Source: Sphingomonas sp. HF-S4
Lineage (GTDB): Bacteria; Pseudomonadota; Alphaproteobacteria; Sphingomonadales; Sphingomonadaceae
Direction of reading: 5' to 3'
DNA length: 64,000 nucleotides
NCBI RefSeq assembly: GCF_032911445.1
Contig: NZ_JAWJEJ010000002.1
Span: forward strand, 917,689 to 981,688
Below are positions 26,559-35,830 of this stretch, one piece after another (within the stretch, counting starts at the first letter, position 1; each line of letters starts with the position of its first letter). Both the position numbers and the translations under genes were made by a program. The notes below the pieces were generated by a model. The model was not told the DNA's origin, did not search any database, and saw nothing but the letters and a program-made list of their open reading frames with translations.

Positions 26559-29303
26559 TCAGAAGCGGAAGCGAATGCCGAGCGAGTAGCTGCGCTCGAG
26601 ATACAGGATCTGCCGTGCATAGCTGTCGCCGGCGGTGTTGTACTGGCGATCGCGTTGCAGCGGATTGCCCAGCAGGTTCGCGATGTCGAACGCCAGCGTG
26701 ATGTTCGGTATCGGCGTAATCGAGGTCGAGAAGTCGAGCTGACCGCGGCCCCGTTCCTTCACTGCGTGCGTGGTCGGATCGAGCGGTTCGAGGCTGTAAT
26801 AGTTCACGAACGAAGAGCGGTAGTTATAGGCAAGACGCGCCGAGAATTGCGGCTTTTCGTACAGCGCGACGAGATTGTACGACCATTTCGACACGCCCGG
26901 GAACGGCTGCTGCTCGTTGTTGAGCGATGCGGCCAGGTTCGGGATCAGATCGCCCTTCGCATCGATATAGGTGCCGTTGGCCTGAAGCCCGAAGCCCTTC
27001 GTCCATTCGGGCAGCCCCTCGATATCGAGGAAGCTGGTGAAGGTGACTTCCGCACCCTGGAGCCGGGTCTGGCCGAGGTTGACCGGCCGCGCGAGGCGGA
27101 GGCCGGGGGTGTTACGATCGTCCAGCGTTGCCAGGAACCCGTCGGCGTCGTGCCGGAAGACCGCCGCGGTGATCGATCCAGTGCGCGAGAAATAATATTC
27201 GAGGCTCACATCGTAATTGTTGGAGGTGAGCGGACGCAGATCCGGATTGCCGGCCGAACCGCCGCGGCGGAGGCGCTCGACGCACTCGGGCGTGGTCGGC
27301 GTGACAAGGCACGGATCGCCCGGCGCAAGGATCACCGGCTGGCCCAGCGACGTATTCGGACGAAGATCGAAGAAGTTCGGCCGGGTACGCGTCTCGGTGA
27401 ATGCGAGGCGCGCCTGGAGCTTGTCGGTGAGGGCGATGCGCGCGCTGACGTTCGGCAGATAGTCGGTATATTCGCTTTCGGCGCTGGCGGCCGGGAACGT
27501 GACGGCGCCGCCGGTCGCTTCGACGCGGGAGAAGCCGTCGATGTTGAGCTTGGTCTTGACCGCGCGCAGCCCGACGACGCCGTCGATGACGGTCCCGCCC
27601 AGGTCGAAGCCGTACTTCAGCTGCGCATAGGCGGCGTAGGACTTCTCGTTGGCGCGGAAATTCTCGGCCGGATTATAGGGCGGCATGCCGGCGGGCACCC
27701 CGAAGAACGTGCGCAGCTGCGTGATGTTGTCGCGGATGCTGTCGCGGGTGGGCGTCGCGAAGAAGACGTTGGGCTGGACGTTGTTGTACTGGAAGCCCGG
27801 CTGGGTGGAGCGGACGTCCAGACCCGGCAGCGAGGTCAGCGGCACGCGCGCGCCTTCGTTGTTGATGTAGAGATTGCCCAGATCGCGACCCGCTTTGCGA
27901 TTGGTGTAGCGCAAGCCGACATCGATCCGCTTCAGGAAGCCTTCGCCGATATCGTAGGACAGGTCGGTGCGCGCCTGCCAGTCCTTGCCGTTGACGACCA
28001 GCCGCTCCTGCCAGAGGCCGCGGCTGATGTAGTTGGCGGGATCGTTGATGTTGAAATTGACGAAGGTCTGGGTGGGGCCATCGTCTTGCGGGGCATTGAA
28101 CACGACGTTGCGCACCGGCGAACTCGCCATCGCATAATCGACGTTCATCACGCTCGTCGTGTACTGGCTGTCGGTATAGGCGACATCGGCCGAGAGCCGC
28201 AGCCGATCCCTGGTCCAGATCAGGCCGCCGCCGCCCTGATAGGTGTCGGTGTGGCCGTTGAACGATCCGGCATAGCCGTCGGGGCGAGCGGCGCCGCTGA
28301 CGGTCATCGACGAGATCTGGTTGGTGCCCGGAATTTTCTGGATGTTCGACAGCGTCATGCCCTGACCGAAGATCGGGATGAACATCCAGCGGTTGTAATC
28401 CTGCGAACGGAAGCCCTGGTAGAGGCCATCGAGATAGATCTCGAGCTCGGGGGTAGGCTTCCACTGGAAGGCGGCGTTGGCCGAGGGGCGCCAGCGCTTG
28501 CCGTAGCCGAGAAAATTGCCCTGCGCGTCGGGGAAGCGCAGCCCGGCATTGCCTGGCGCGTTGGTGGCATCGGTCGTGCCGATCACCAGCGACTGCTCGC
28601 GAGTCGAATCGAGGAACTCGATGCCGACATAGGAGGCGTTCACCAGCAGGCCCATCTCGCCGATGCCGGTGTCCCAGCGGTCGCTGATCAGCAGATTGCC
28701 ATTCGGGGCTTCGCGCTGCGCCTGCTCGGAATGGACATAGTTGAGCGAGCCCGACAATTCGAAGCCGTCGAAGTCGAAGGGCTTGCGGCCGCGGACGTTG
28801 ACCGCGCCGGCGATGCCGCCTTCGACTTGGTTGGCGAGGCCCGACTTGTAGACTTCGAGCGCGGCGACGGTGCCGGCGGGGAAGTCCTGGATCGCGACGA
28901 ATCGACCCTCGGCGGTGAAGATCTCACGGTTGTTGTAGGTGGTAGTGAGGTTGGGCAGGCCGCGGACGGTGACGCCCGCCGACTCGCCGCCGCCGCGGGT
29001 GACGTTGACGCCGGGGACGCGCTGGAGCGCGGAGGAGGCGAAGGTGTCTGGCAGCTTGCCGATATCCTCGGCGACGATCGCGTCGACGATGCCTTCGGAT
29101 TCGCGCTTGATCCGCTGCGAGGTCTCGAGGCTGCGGCGCAACCCGGTGACGACGATCGCGTCTTCCTGCTGGGTGCCCGCATCGGCAGCGGCGACCGCAG
29201 CGTCCTGACTGGCCGTATCGGCATCGGTCTGGGCAAAAGCGGGAGCAGCCCCCGCGAGAATGAGAAACGAAGTCGAAGCTAGAATTACCGATTTCAGGCG
29301 CAT
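26559..29303 (-). CDS. TonB-dependent outer-membrane receptor (second)
   Basis: 914 aa. Signal peptide MRLKSVILASTSFLILAGAA to FAQ; TonB-box-like DAIVVTGLRRSLETSQ; plug motifs VDAIVAEDIGKLPDTFASSA and LQRVPGVNVTRGGGESAGVT; barrel to a terminal aromatic signature (YSLGIRFRF). The start ATG has a GGGGAGG ribosome site. It is upstream of the GH105/BNR pair on the same strand but separated from it by a terminator, so it is probably its own transcript. The plug differs from the receptor at 11874-14864, suggesting a different oligosaccharide ligand. Import of GH105/BNR substrates or arabinogalactan-type side chains is inferred from position. Confidence 0.93.
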   Translation of the reverse strand: MRLKSVILASTSFLILAGAAPAFAQTDADTASQDAAVAAADAGTQQEDAIVVTGLRRSLETSQRIKRESEGIVDAIVAEDIGKLPDTFASSALQRVPGVNVTRGGGESAGVTVRGLPNLTTTYNNREIFTAEGRFVAIQDFPAGTVAALEVYKSGLANQVEGGIAGAVNVRGRKPFDFDGFELSGSLNYVHSEQAQREAPNGNLLISDRWDTGIGEMGLLVNASYVGIEFLDSTREQSLVIGTTDATNAPGNAGLRFPDAQGNFLGYGKRWRPSANAAFQWKPTPELEIYLDGLYQGFRSQDYNRWMFIPIFGQGMTLSNIQKIPGTNQISSMTVSGAARPDGYAGSFNGHTDTYQGGGGLIWTRDRLRLSADVAYTDSQYTTSVMNVDYAMASSPVRNVVFNAPQDDGPTQTFVNFNINDPANYISRGLWQERLVVNGKDWQARTDLSYDIGEGFLKRIDVGLRYTNRKAGRDLGNLYINNEGARVPLTSLPGLDVRSTQPGFQYNNVQPNVFFATPTRDSIRDNITQLRTFFGVPAGMPPYNPAENFRANEKSYAAYAQLKYGFDLGGTVIDGVVGLRAVKTKLNIDGFSRVEATGGAVTFPAASAESEYTDYLPNVSARIALTDKLQARLAFTETRTRPNFFDLRPNTSLGQPVILAPGDPCLVTPTTPECVERLRRGGSAGNPDLRPLTSNNYDVSLEYYFSRTGSITAAVFRHDADGFLATLDDRNTPGLRLARPVNLGQTRLQGAEVTFTSFLDIEGLPEWTKGFGLQANGTYIDAKGDLIPNLAASLNNEQQPFPGVSKWSYNLVALYEKPQFSARLAYNYRSSFVNYYSLEPLDPTTHAVKERGRGQLDFSTSITPIPNITLAFDIANLLGNPLQRDRQYNTAGDSYARQILYLERSYSLGIRFRF

Positions 29304-29551
29304 CGCGAAACCTCCCCTTGGCGAATGCGAGGACTCTTTGCTGAGCCTCTCTGTATTCGCGCCTATGGGGTCGCGCTTATGTTGCTGCCAAGTGATTAAT
29401 CATATCAATAAGACGGCGAGTATCGAATTTAGGGAACCGTGACCAAGAAGACACACTTCGGACACATGGTGGGAGTTCGTTTTCGATCGTCCCGGATGTT
29501 CGCGCCCGTGCGGGGCCGATCCAGTCAAATGGGATCGGCCCCGCATTATCT
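29304..29551. promoter_or_regulatory. Promoter region of TonB receptor with TGATTAATCA palindrome
   Basis: This 248-nt gap lies between the receptor start and the stop of the oxidoreductase gene. It holds an AT-rich patch (29378-29430) with a perfect 10-nt palindrome TGATTAATCA at 29393-29402, a plausible operator or promoter element for the receptor about 90 nt upstream of its start. A CGATCGTCCCGG...GGGGCCGATC stretch near 29486-29545 may serve as a terminator for the oxidoreductase gene. The ACCGGT motif found upstream of the first receptor is absent here. Confidence 0.35.
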
Positions 29552-30490
29552 TTAGAATGCGAACGGCGCGGTCACCCGGCGCTCGGCCATCATGAAGGCG
29601 TCGGCGACGATTTGGAGCGGGCGGATGTCGACGTCGCTCGTTCCTGCCGCGACCAGTTCGGCAAAGCGGGCGTAGAGCCGGGCATATTCCTGGTCGGGCG
29701 CCTTCTGCTCGTCCTCACCGGGGAGTTGAAGGACACTGCCGCCCAGGCCAAGGCGGAGCGTGCCGGCATCGGTGTCGATCTCGATGTCCCAGGTCTGCGG
29801 ACCGGTCTGGAGGAAGTCGAGCGACACGGTCACCGGTGCGGTGCCGCTGCGCATCTCGAGCTCGGCGGCAAGGGGGGAGGCGCGACCCTCCGGGACCTCC
29901 ATCCACGCCTTTTGCAGCAGCATCGGATCGGGGAGTATCTTGGTCGCGATCGACAGCGCGTTGATGCCGGGATCGAACACGCCGAAGCCGCCGGCCGCCA
30001 GGATCCATTCCTGCCCGGGATGCCAGCGGCGGATGTCTTCCTTCCAGGTGATCCGGACCGCAAGGATCTGCTTGCCCTGGAGCCACGCCTTGGCCGGCTC
30101 GACGCCCGCAGCCTCGCGCGAATGCCAAGTGGTGAACAGGACGACGCCCTTGGCCTCGGCGCGATCGGCCAGCGCGGCGATCTCGCTGATCGTCGCGGCG
30201 GGCGGCTTTTCGAGCATGACGTGGAGCCCGGCGTCGATCGCCGCGACGGCCTGTTCGTAGCGGCCCTCGGGCGGGGTGCACAGCGAAACGGCGTCAAGCT
30301 TGTGGTCGCCCGCGATCAGCGCGGCGATGTCCGGGTGGCCGGGGACGCCGTCCACGCTCGCGTTGCGGCTCGCGGTCGCGACCAGATCGAAGCGGCCATC
30401 GGCTGCCAGCGCGGGGAGGTGCTGGTCGCGCGCGATCTTGCCGATCCCCACCAGCCCCAGCCGGATTCGCTGCGTGCCGTTTTCCGTCAT
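29552..30490 (-). CDS. D-galactose / L-arabinose 1-dehydrogenase (Gfo/Idh/MocA family)
   Basis: 312 aa from the ATG at 30490 (a GTG two codons upstream is an alternative). The Rossmann motif GLVGIGKIARDQHLPAL, then SLCTPPEGRYEQA, VMLEKPPAAT with the catalytic Lys, TTWHSREAAGVEPA, RRWHPGQEWI and GVFDPGINALSI all match the Azospirillum L-arabinose 1-dehydrogenase and pseudomonad galactose dehydrogenases, which accept both sugars. The reaction gives the aldono-lactone with reduction of NAD(P)+. No signal peptide. It is divergent from the sugar-acid dehydratase operon. Galactose from GH53/GH35 and arabinose from the GH43 enzymes are both plausible substrates. A dedicated galactono- or arabino-lactonase is not seen in the window. 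Confidence 0.88.
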   Translation of the reverse strand: MTENGTQRIRLGLVGIGKIARDQHLPALAADGRFDLVATASRNASVDGVPGHPDIAALIAGDHKLDAVSLCTPPEGRYEQAVAAIDAGLHVMLEKPPAATISEIAALADRAEAKGVVLFTTWHSREAAGVEPAKAWLQGKQILAVRITWKEDIRRWHPGQEWILAAGGFGVFDPGINALSIATKILPDPMLLQKAWMEVPEGRASPLAAELEMRSGTAPVTVSLDFLQTGPQTWDIEIDTDAGTLRLGLGGSVLQLPGEDEQKAPDQEYARLYARFAELVAAGTSDVDIRPLQIVADAFMMAERRVTAPFAF

Positions 30491-30626
30491 CCTCACGATT
30501 TCCTTTTATAAGATATATATGCTCTTCCTATTGCCGCGCAGTGCCGGTATCAAGCCTGCACGGCAGTGCTGGGGCCAACAAAAAGCGGTGCCGTTGTAAA
30601 GGCAAATTACCCCACCGGAGAGGTGA
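30491..30626. promoter_or_regulatory. Divergent promoter region with ACCGGT-type half-site
   Basis: 136 nt between two divergent sugar-oxidation genes. It contains an AT-rich run (TTTTATAAGATATATATGC, 30502-30520) suited to -10 elements, and GCCGGTATCA at 30543-30552, the reverse complement of which shares TGATACCGG with the palindrome at 15053-15066. A CCGGAGAGGTGA ribosome site precedes the dehydratase start. Confidence 0.4.
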
Positions 30627-32432
30627 ATGAGCGACGCGGAGAACGGTACGAACGGCGGACGCCCGCCCCTGAGGTCGCGCGCCTGGTTCGACAACCCCGC
30701 CAATCCGGACATGACGGCGCTCTATGTCGAGCGCTATCTGAACTTCGGCATCAGCCTGGAGGAAATCCAGTCGGGCCGGCCGATCATCGGCATCGCGCAG
30801 ACCGGCAGCGACCTTTCCCCCTGCAACCGCCACCATCTCGAGCTCGCCAAGCGCGTGCGCGAGGGGATCCGCGACGCGGGCGGCATCGCGCTCGAATTCG
30901 GCACGCACCCGATCCAGGAGACCGGCAAGCGCCCAACCGCGGGGCTCGACCGCAACCTGCAATATCTGAGCCTGGTCGAATCGGTCTACGGCTATCCGAT
31001 GGACGGCGTCGTGTTCACGATCGGCTGCGACAAGACCACGCCCGCCGCGCTGATGGCCGCCGCGACGGTCAACATCCCGTCGATCGCGCTGTCGGTCGGC
31101 CCGATGCTCAACGGCTGGTTCAAGGGCGAGCGCACGGGCTCCGGCACGATCGTGTGGAAGGCGCGCGAGATGCTCGCTGCCGGCGAGATCGACTATAAGG
31201 GCTTCATGGAGCTGGTCGCCAGCTCGGCGCCATCGACCGGCTGGTGCAACACGATGGGCACGGCGACGACGATGAACTCGCTGTGCGAGGCGCTCGGCAT
31301 GTCGCTGCCGGGCTCGGCTGCGATCCCCGCGCCGTATCGTGACCGCCAGGAGAATGCCTACCGCACCGGCCTCGCCATCGTCGAGATGGTCCATGCCGAC
31401 CGCAAGCCCAGCGACGTGCTGACCCGCACCGCCTTCATGAACGCGATCCGGGTCAATTCGGCGATCGGCGGTTCGACGAACGCGCCGATCCACTTGAACG
31501 CGATCGCGCGCCACATGGGCGTCGAGCTCAACCTGTCCGACTGGGAAGACCACGGCGCCGAGATCCCGCTGATCGTCAACCTCCAGCCCGCGGGCGAATA
31601 TCTAGGCGAGGACTATTACCGCGCCGGCGGCGTCCCCGCGGTGATGGGCCAGCTGTTCCGCGCCGGGCTGATCGACGGCAGCGCGCTCACCGTCAACGGC
31701 AAGACCGTCGAGGAGAATGTCGGCACCGTCGAGGTCGAGGATCCCAAGGTGATCTGGCCGCTCGACGCGCCGATGAAGGCGCATGCCGGCCTCAGCGTGC
31801 TTTCGGGCAATCTGTTCGACAACGCCGTGATGAAGTTGAGCGTGATCTCGGACGAGTTCCGCGAGCGTTACCTTTCCGATCCTGCGGACCCCGAGGCGTT
31901 CACCGGCAAGGTTGTCGTGTTCGATGGCCCTGAGGATTATCACCATCGCATCGACGATCCGTCGCTCGGCATCGACGAGCGTTCGATCCTGATCATGCGC
32001 GGCGCCGGGCCGGTCGGCTATCCGGGCGGCGCAGAAGTGGTCAACATGCGTCCGCCCGCGGCGCTGATCCAGGCCGGTATCCACGCGCTGCCGTGCCTGG
32101 GCGATGGGCGCCAGTCGGGCACGTCGGGGTCGCCTTCGATCCTCAACGCCGCGCCCGAGGCGGCGGTCGGCGGCACGCTGGCGCTGGTCAGGACCGGCGA
32201 CCGCGTCCGCATCGATCTGGGCACCCGCAAAGTCGACCTGCTGGTCGACGAGGCCGAGCTTGCCGAGCGCCGCGCGGCGCTCGCGGTCGATTACGTGCCC
32301 GAGAGCCAGACGCCCTGGCAGGAAATCCATCGCAGCCTGGTCGGCCAATTCGATACCGGCGCAGTGCTCGAAAATGCCGTAAAGTATCAGCGTATCGCGC
32401 AGACCAAGGGCATTCCGCGCGACAGTCATTAA
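30627..32432 (+). CDS. Sugar-acid dehydratase, IlvD/Edd family (L-arabinonate / D-xylonate / galactonate type)
   Basis: 601 aa. Three cysteines expected to bind the [2Fe-2S] cluster are in LSPCNRHH (C66), [10 protein letters not shown] (C134) and [13 protein letters not shown] (C206); their spacing is that of characterised L-arabinonate and D-xylonate dehydratases rather than of branched-chain dihydroxy-acid dehydratase. [17 protein letters not shown] and the C-terminal [16 protein letters not shown] complete the family signature. It converts an aldonate to the 2-keto-3-deoxy acid. With the galactose/arabinose dehydrogenase divergent to it, L-arabinonate is the best guess. D-galactonate is an open alternative, because the window has kinase and aldolase for 2-keto-3-deoxygalactonate but no other galactonate dehydratase. 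Confidence 0.9.
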   Translation: MSDAENGTNGGRPPLRSRAWFDNPANPDMTALYVERYLNFGISLEEIQSGRPIIGIAQTGSDLSPCNRHHLELAKRVREGIRDAGGIALEFGTHPIQETGKRPTAGLDRNLQYLSLVESVYGYPMDGVVFTIGCDKTTPAALMAAATVNIPSIALSVGPMLNGWFKGERTGSGTIVWKAREMLAAGEIDYKGFMELVASSAPSTGWCNTMGTATTMNSLCEALGMSLPGSAAIPAPYRDRQENAYRTGLAIVEMVHADRKPSDVLTRTAFMNAIRVNSAIGGSTNAPIHLNAIARHMGVELNLSDWEDHGAEIPLIVNLQPAGEYLGEDYYRAGGVPAVMGQLFRAGLIDGSALTVNGKTVEENVGTVEVEDPKVIWPLDAPMKAHAGLSVLSGNLFDNAVMKLSVISDEFRERYLSDPADPEAFTGKVVVFDGPEDYHHRIDDPSLGIDERSILIMRGAGPVGYPGGAEVVNMRPPAALIQAGIHALPCLGDGRQSGTSGSPSILNAAPEAAVGGTLALVRTGDRVRIDLGTRKVDLLVDEAELAERRAALAVDYVPESQTPWQEIHRSLVGQFDTGAVLENAVKYQRIAQTKGIPRDSH

Positions 32433-32472
32433 TCCGGCATCGACCGGAACACGCCTTGGAGGGAGAGAGACG

Positions 32473-33627
32473 ATGAAGACGATGACAGCTCTGGGTGCGA
32501 TCGCCGCGATGGCGATCGCCGCGCCCGCCGCCGACGCCGCCACCGCCAAGCGGGGCAGCTTCGGCAAGCTTCCCGACGGCCGCAGCGTCGAGGCGGTCCT
32601 GCTGACCAACAATCGCGGCGTATCGGCGAACATCATCGCCTATGGCGCGTCGATCCAGTCGCTGGTGATGCCCGATCGCACCGGCAAGAAGGCCGACATT
32701 GCACTCGGCCATGACGACATGGAAGGCTACCTCAAATACCCCAATTTCATCGGCTCCACGGTCGGCCGCTTCGCCAACCGCATCGACGGCGGGCGCTTCA
32801 CGCTGAACGGCCGCGAATACCAGACCCCCCTCAATGACGGTACCAACTCGCTGCATGGCGGCACGATGGGCTTCGACAAGGTGCTGTGGGACGTCGTCTC
32901 GGTGAAGAACGGTCCGACCGCTTCGGTCACGCTGCGCTATGTCAGCCCCGATGGCGACCAGGGCTATCCGGGCACGCTTACCGTCGACGCGACCTATTCG
33001 CTCGACGAGGCCAACAATCTGACGATCGACTATAGGGCGACCACCGACAAGACGACGATCGTCAACATTTCCAACCATGCCTATTGGAACCTGGGCGGCG
33101 AAGGCTCGGGCAGCGCGATGGATCATATCGTGACGATCCCGGCGCAGTCGATCACGCCGGTCAACGAGACGCTGATCCCGACCGGCCAGTTCCGCCCGGT
33201 CGCCGGTACCGTGTTCGACTTCCGCACGCCGCGCGCGATCGGCGATCGCGTGCGCGACACCCGCGACCAGCAGATCGTCTACGGTCGCGGCTATGATCAT
33301 AATTGGGTGATCGGCCGCAAGGTCATCGACGGCACGCAGCTGATGGCGCGCGTGAGCGATCCCAAGTCCGGCCGCAGCTTCGAAATCTGGTCGAACCAGC
33401 CCGGGCTGCAATTCTATTCGGGCAATTTCATGGACGGCAAGTTCGCCGGCAAGTCCAAGCGCTTCTATCGCCAGGGCGACGCGATCGTCATGGAACCGCA
33501 GATCTTCCCGGATGCGATCAACCAAAAGGGCTTCCCCGAGGCCCGGCTGGAGCCCGGCCAGACCTATCACAACGTGATGACGTACAAGCTGAGCAGCAGC
33601 GGGACCGCGGCCCCCAAGAAGCGCTGA
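32473..33627 (+). CDS. galM: Aldose 1-epimerase, exported
   Basis: 384 aa. An N-terminal signal (MKTMTALGAIAAMAIAAPAA, ending near DAATA) precedes the mutarotase beta-sandwich: IIAYGASIQSLVMPDRTG, STVGRFANRIDGGRFTLNG, NSLHGGTMGFDKVLWDV, the catalytic His in ISNHAYWNLGG, and the catalytic Glu region MEPQIFPDAINQKGFPEARL. It interconverts anomers of galactose, arabinose or glucose. The signal peptide places it in the periplasm, where it can present the correct anomer to a transporter such as the Na+ symporter at 41839-43473. It follows the dehydratase by 40 nt with a GGAGGGAGAGA ribosome site, and precedes two secreted glycosidases in the same operon. Confidence 0.93.
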   Translation: MKTMTALGAIAAMAIAAPAADAATAKRGSFGKLPDGRSVEAVLLTNNRGVSANIIAYGASIQSLVMPDRTGKKADIALGHDDMEGYLKYPNFIGSTVGRFANRIDGGRFTLNGREYQTPLNDGTNSLHGGTMGFDKVLWDVVSVKNGPTASVTLRYVSPDGDQGYPGTLTVDATYSLDEANNLTIDYRATTDKTTIVNISNHAYWNLGGEGSGSAMDHIVTIPAQSITPVNETLIPTGQFRPVAGTVFDFRTPRAIGDRVRDTRDQQIVYGRGYDHNWVIGRKVIDGTQLMARVSDPKSGRSFEIWSNQPGLQFYSGNFMDGKFAGKSKRFYRQGDAIVMEPQIFPDAINQKGFPEARLEPGQTYHNVMTYKLSSSGTAAPKKR

Positions 33628-33653
33628 ATACGCATAAAAACTGGAGTAAAAGC

Positions 33654-34799
33654 ATGATCCGCAGAACCTTCCTCCTCGCCGGCGCGGCGCTGGCGATGAC
33701 TGCCGCCGTGTCGCCGGCGCGAGCGCGCGACCAGTGGACCAAGGCGCAGGCCAATAGCTGGCACGCCAAGCAGCCCTGGCAGGTCGGCGCGAACTACACG
33801 CCTGCCACTGCGATCAACCAGCTCGAGATGTTCCAGGCCGAGACCTGGGATCCCCAGCGCATCGATCTCGAGCTCGGCTGGGCCGCGGCGATGGGGATGA
33901 ACGTGATGCGGGTGAACCTGCACCACCTGCTATGGGAAACCGACGCAGCCGGGCTCAAGCGCCGCATGGACGAGTTCATGACGATCGCGGCCAAGCACAA
34001 GATCAAGACGCTGTGGATCTTCTTCGACAGCTGCTGGGATCCGAACCCCGTTGCCGGCCCGCAGCATCCGCCGATTCCGGGTGTTCACAATTCGGGCTCT
34101 GTGCAGTCGCCGGGTGCCGATCGCCTCAAGGACGCGTCGCAATACGGCAAGCTCGAAGCCTATGTGAAGGATCTGGTTACCACCTTCGCCAAGGACGACC
34201 GCGTCATCGGCTGGGACATCTGGAACGAGCCGAACAATGGCGGCGGCGGCCACTACACGCCGACCAAGGACAAGAACAAATATGTCGCGCTGCTACTGCC
34301 GCGCTTCTTCGCCGCGGCGCGCGCCGCCGATCCGGTCCAGCCGCTCACCTCGGGCGTGTGGATCGGCGAACATTGGGACGATCAGACCAAGCTCGATGCG
34401 GTCGAGAAGATCCAGATCCGCGAGTCCGATATCCTGAGCTTCCACGACTATAGCTGGGCCGAGAAGTTCGAGGTCCGCGCCAAGCAGATGCTGAGCTATG
34501 GCCGCCCGGTGTGGTGCACCGAATATATGGCGCGCGGCAACGGCTCGACGTTCGACAACACGCTGCCGATCGCGAAGAAGCTCAACATCGCGATGTACAA
34601 TTGGGGCTTCGTCGACGGCAAGATGCAGACGCGCTTCCCGTGGGACAGCTGGAAGAAGCCCTACACCTATGAGGAGCCGACGATCTGGTTCCACGACATC
34701 CTGCACTTCGACGGCAAGCCCTATCGCCAGGCGGAGGTCGATCTGATCAAGCGGCTGGCAGCGGCGCCCAAGGGCGTGGTCCCAGCTTCGGGCAAGTGA
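33654..34799 (+). CDS. GH5-like TIM-barrel glycosidase of unknown specificity
   Basis: 381 aa. Tat-like signal MIRRTFLLAGAALAMTAAVS (RRTFLLAG). The TIM barrel has clan GH-A features: GMNVMRVNLHHLLWETD, KTLWIFFDSCWDPNPV, the acid/base Glu in GWDIWNEPNNGGG, and a nucleophile candidate in PVWCTEYMARGNGS. Relatives are usually labelled cellulase or 1,4-beta-xylanase, but the substrate has not been established from sequence. Here it sits between an exported aldose epimerase and a GH43 enzyme in an arabinose/galactose operon, so an arabinogalactan or arabinan link is more likely than cellulose. The ATG at 33654 is chosen because it gives the signal; upstream in-frame sequence is the galM gene in another frame. 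GTGA overlap with the next gene. Confidence 0.82.
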   Translation: MIRRTFLLAGAALAMTAAVSPARARDQWTKAQANSWHAKQPWQVGANYTPATAINQLEMFQAETWDPQRIDLELGWAAAMGMNVMRVNLHHLLWETDAAGLKRRMDEFMTIAAKHKIKTLWIFFDSCWDPNPVAGPQHPPIPGVHNSGSVQSPGADRLKDASQYGKLEAYVKDLVTTFAKDDRVIGWDIWNEPNNGGGGHYTPTKDKNKYVALLLPRFFAAARAADPVQPLTSGVWIGEHWDDQTKLDAVEKIQIRESDILSFHDYSWAEKFEVRAKQMLSYGRPVWCTEYMARGNGSTFDNTLPIAKKLNIAMYNWGFVDGKMQTRFPWDSWKKPYTYEEPTIWFHDILHFDGKPYRQAEVDLIKRLAAAPKGVVPASGK

Positions 34800-35710
34800 A
34801 GGCGGTTCTGATTGCGGCGCTGCTGGCGGGTTTCCCGTCGGCAGCGTCCGCGCACGAAGTGAAGTCGGTGCTGAATGGCGCCGACCCCGATATCGAAGCC
34901 GCTCAGGGCCGGTATTGGATCTACCCGACCGGCGGCGACGGGCTGTCGGTCTGGTCCTCGCCCGACATGGCGAAATGGACCAAAGGCGAGACCCTGCTCC
35001 GCCTCAAGGACATCGGCTGGGTCGATGACGATCGCGCGCCGGTCCATTTCCTCTGGGCGCCCGACATGGTCCAGGCGAATGGCGGCTGGTACTTCTATTA
35101 TTCGATCGGGCCGCAGAACCCGACCCCCAGCCGCATCGGCGTCGCGACATGCGAGGGACCGGCCGGTCCCTGCACCGACAGCGGCAAGCCGCTGGTCACC
35201 GGCGGCAAGGGCTTCGAGGCGATCGACCCGATGGTGTTCGTCGATCCCAAGACCAAGGTGCCGTATCTCTACGCCGGCGGCAGCGCCGGCGCGACCTTGC
35301 GCGTCTGGAAGCTCAAGCCCGACATGGTCAGCATCGCGGAGGAAGTGAAGGTCGAGACGCCGACCAACTTCACCGAGGGTGCGTTCATGCACTACCGGAA
35401 AGGCATCTATTACCTGTCCTATTCGGCGGGGCAGTGGAACATGTCGAACTACCAGGTCCATTATGCCGTCGCGCTCTCGCCCACCGGGCCGTGGCGCTAT
35501 GGCGGGCCGCTGCTCGTCGGCGACACGCGCTACAAGGGGCCGGGGCACCATTCGTTCTTCGAGGATCCCAAGGACGGGAAGTGGTACATCGCCTATCACC
35601 GCTGGGAAGGGCAGGCCGGCAACGGGCCGTACAACGGCAGCCGCCGCGTCGCGATCCAGCCGATCCAGTATCGGGCGGACGGGGTGATCGAGACGATCAA
35701 GATGAAGTGA
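34796..35710 (+). CDS. GH43 glycosidase (arabinanase/arabinofuranosidase type)
   Basis: 304 aa. Signal MKAVLIAALLAGFPSAASA, then a five-bladed propeller with catalytic base in NGADPDIEAAQGRYWIY, FLWAPDMVQANGGWYFYYS, the pKa-modulating Asp in FEAIDPMVF and the acid Glu in NFTEGAFMHYRKG. It begins with GTG at 34796, overlapping the GH5-like stop by 4 nt. It differs strongly from the GH43 at 22794-23861, so the two likely cut different arabinosyl linkages. It is the last gene of the plus-strand operon starting at 30627; a terminator follows at 35780. Release of arabinose here would feed the dehydrogenase and dehydratase at the head of the operon. Confidence 0.88.
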   Translation: MKAVLIAALLAGFPSAASAHEVKSVLNGADPDIEAAQGRYWIYPTGGDGLSVWSSPDMAKWTKGETLLRLKDIGWVDDDRAPVHFLWAPDMVQANGGWYFYYSIGPQNPTPSRIGVATCEGPAGPCTDSGKPLVTGGKGFEAIDPMVFVDPKTKVPYLYAGGSAGATLRVWKLKPDMVSIAEEVKVETPTNFTEGAFMHYRKGIYYLSYSAGQWNMSNYQVHYAVALSPTGPWRYGGPLLVGDTRYKGPGHHSFFEDPKDGKWYIAYHRWEGQAGNGPYNGSRRVAIQPIQYRADGVIETIKMK

Positions 35711-35779
35711 ATTTCTCCGTCGGCAGCGGGGGAGGGCTCAACCTCCCACGGGGTGGGGTGCCGTCCTTGGAATAGAAAA

Positions 35780-35816
35780 GGGGCGCCGCGGATTTGCCGC
35801 GACGCCCCTCTTTCTT
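35780..35816. terminator. Bidirectional terminator between convergent genes
   Basis: AGGGGCGCCGCGG / CCGCGACGCCCCT stem with an ATTTG loop, followed by CTTTCTTT on the plus strand and by a short T-run (from GAAAA) on the minus strand. It separates the GH43 operon from the chemoreceptor gene. Confidence 0.8.
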
Positions 35817-35830
35817 TCCGGCGACAGGGC

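Noticed and set aside
26466-29282. Long open frame on the plus strand opposite the TonB receptor gene
   Set aside because: It is the antisense of a clear receptor gene; its translation is Arg/Gly/Ala-rich without domain signatures, as expected in GC-rich DNA.
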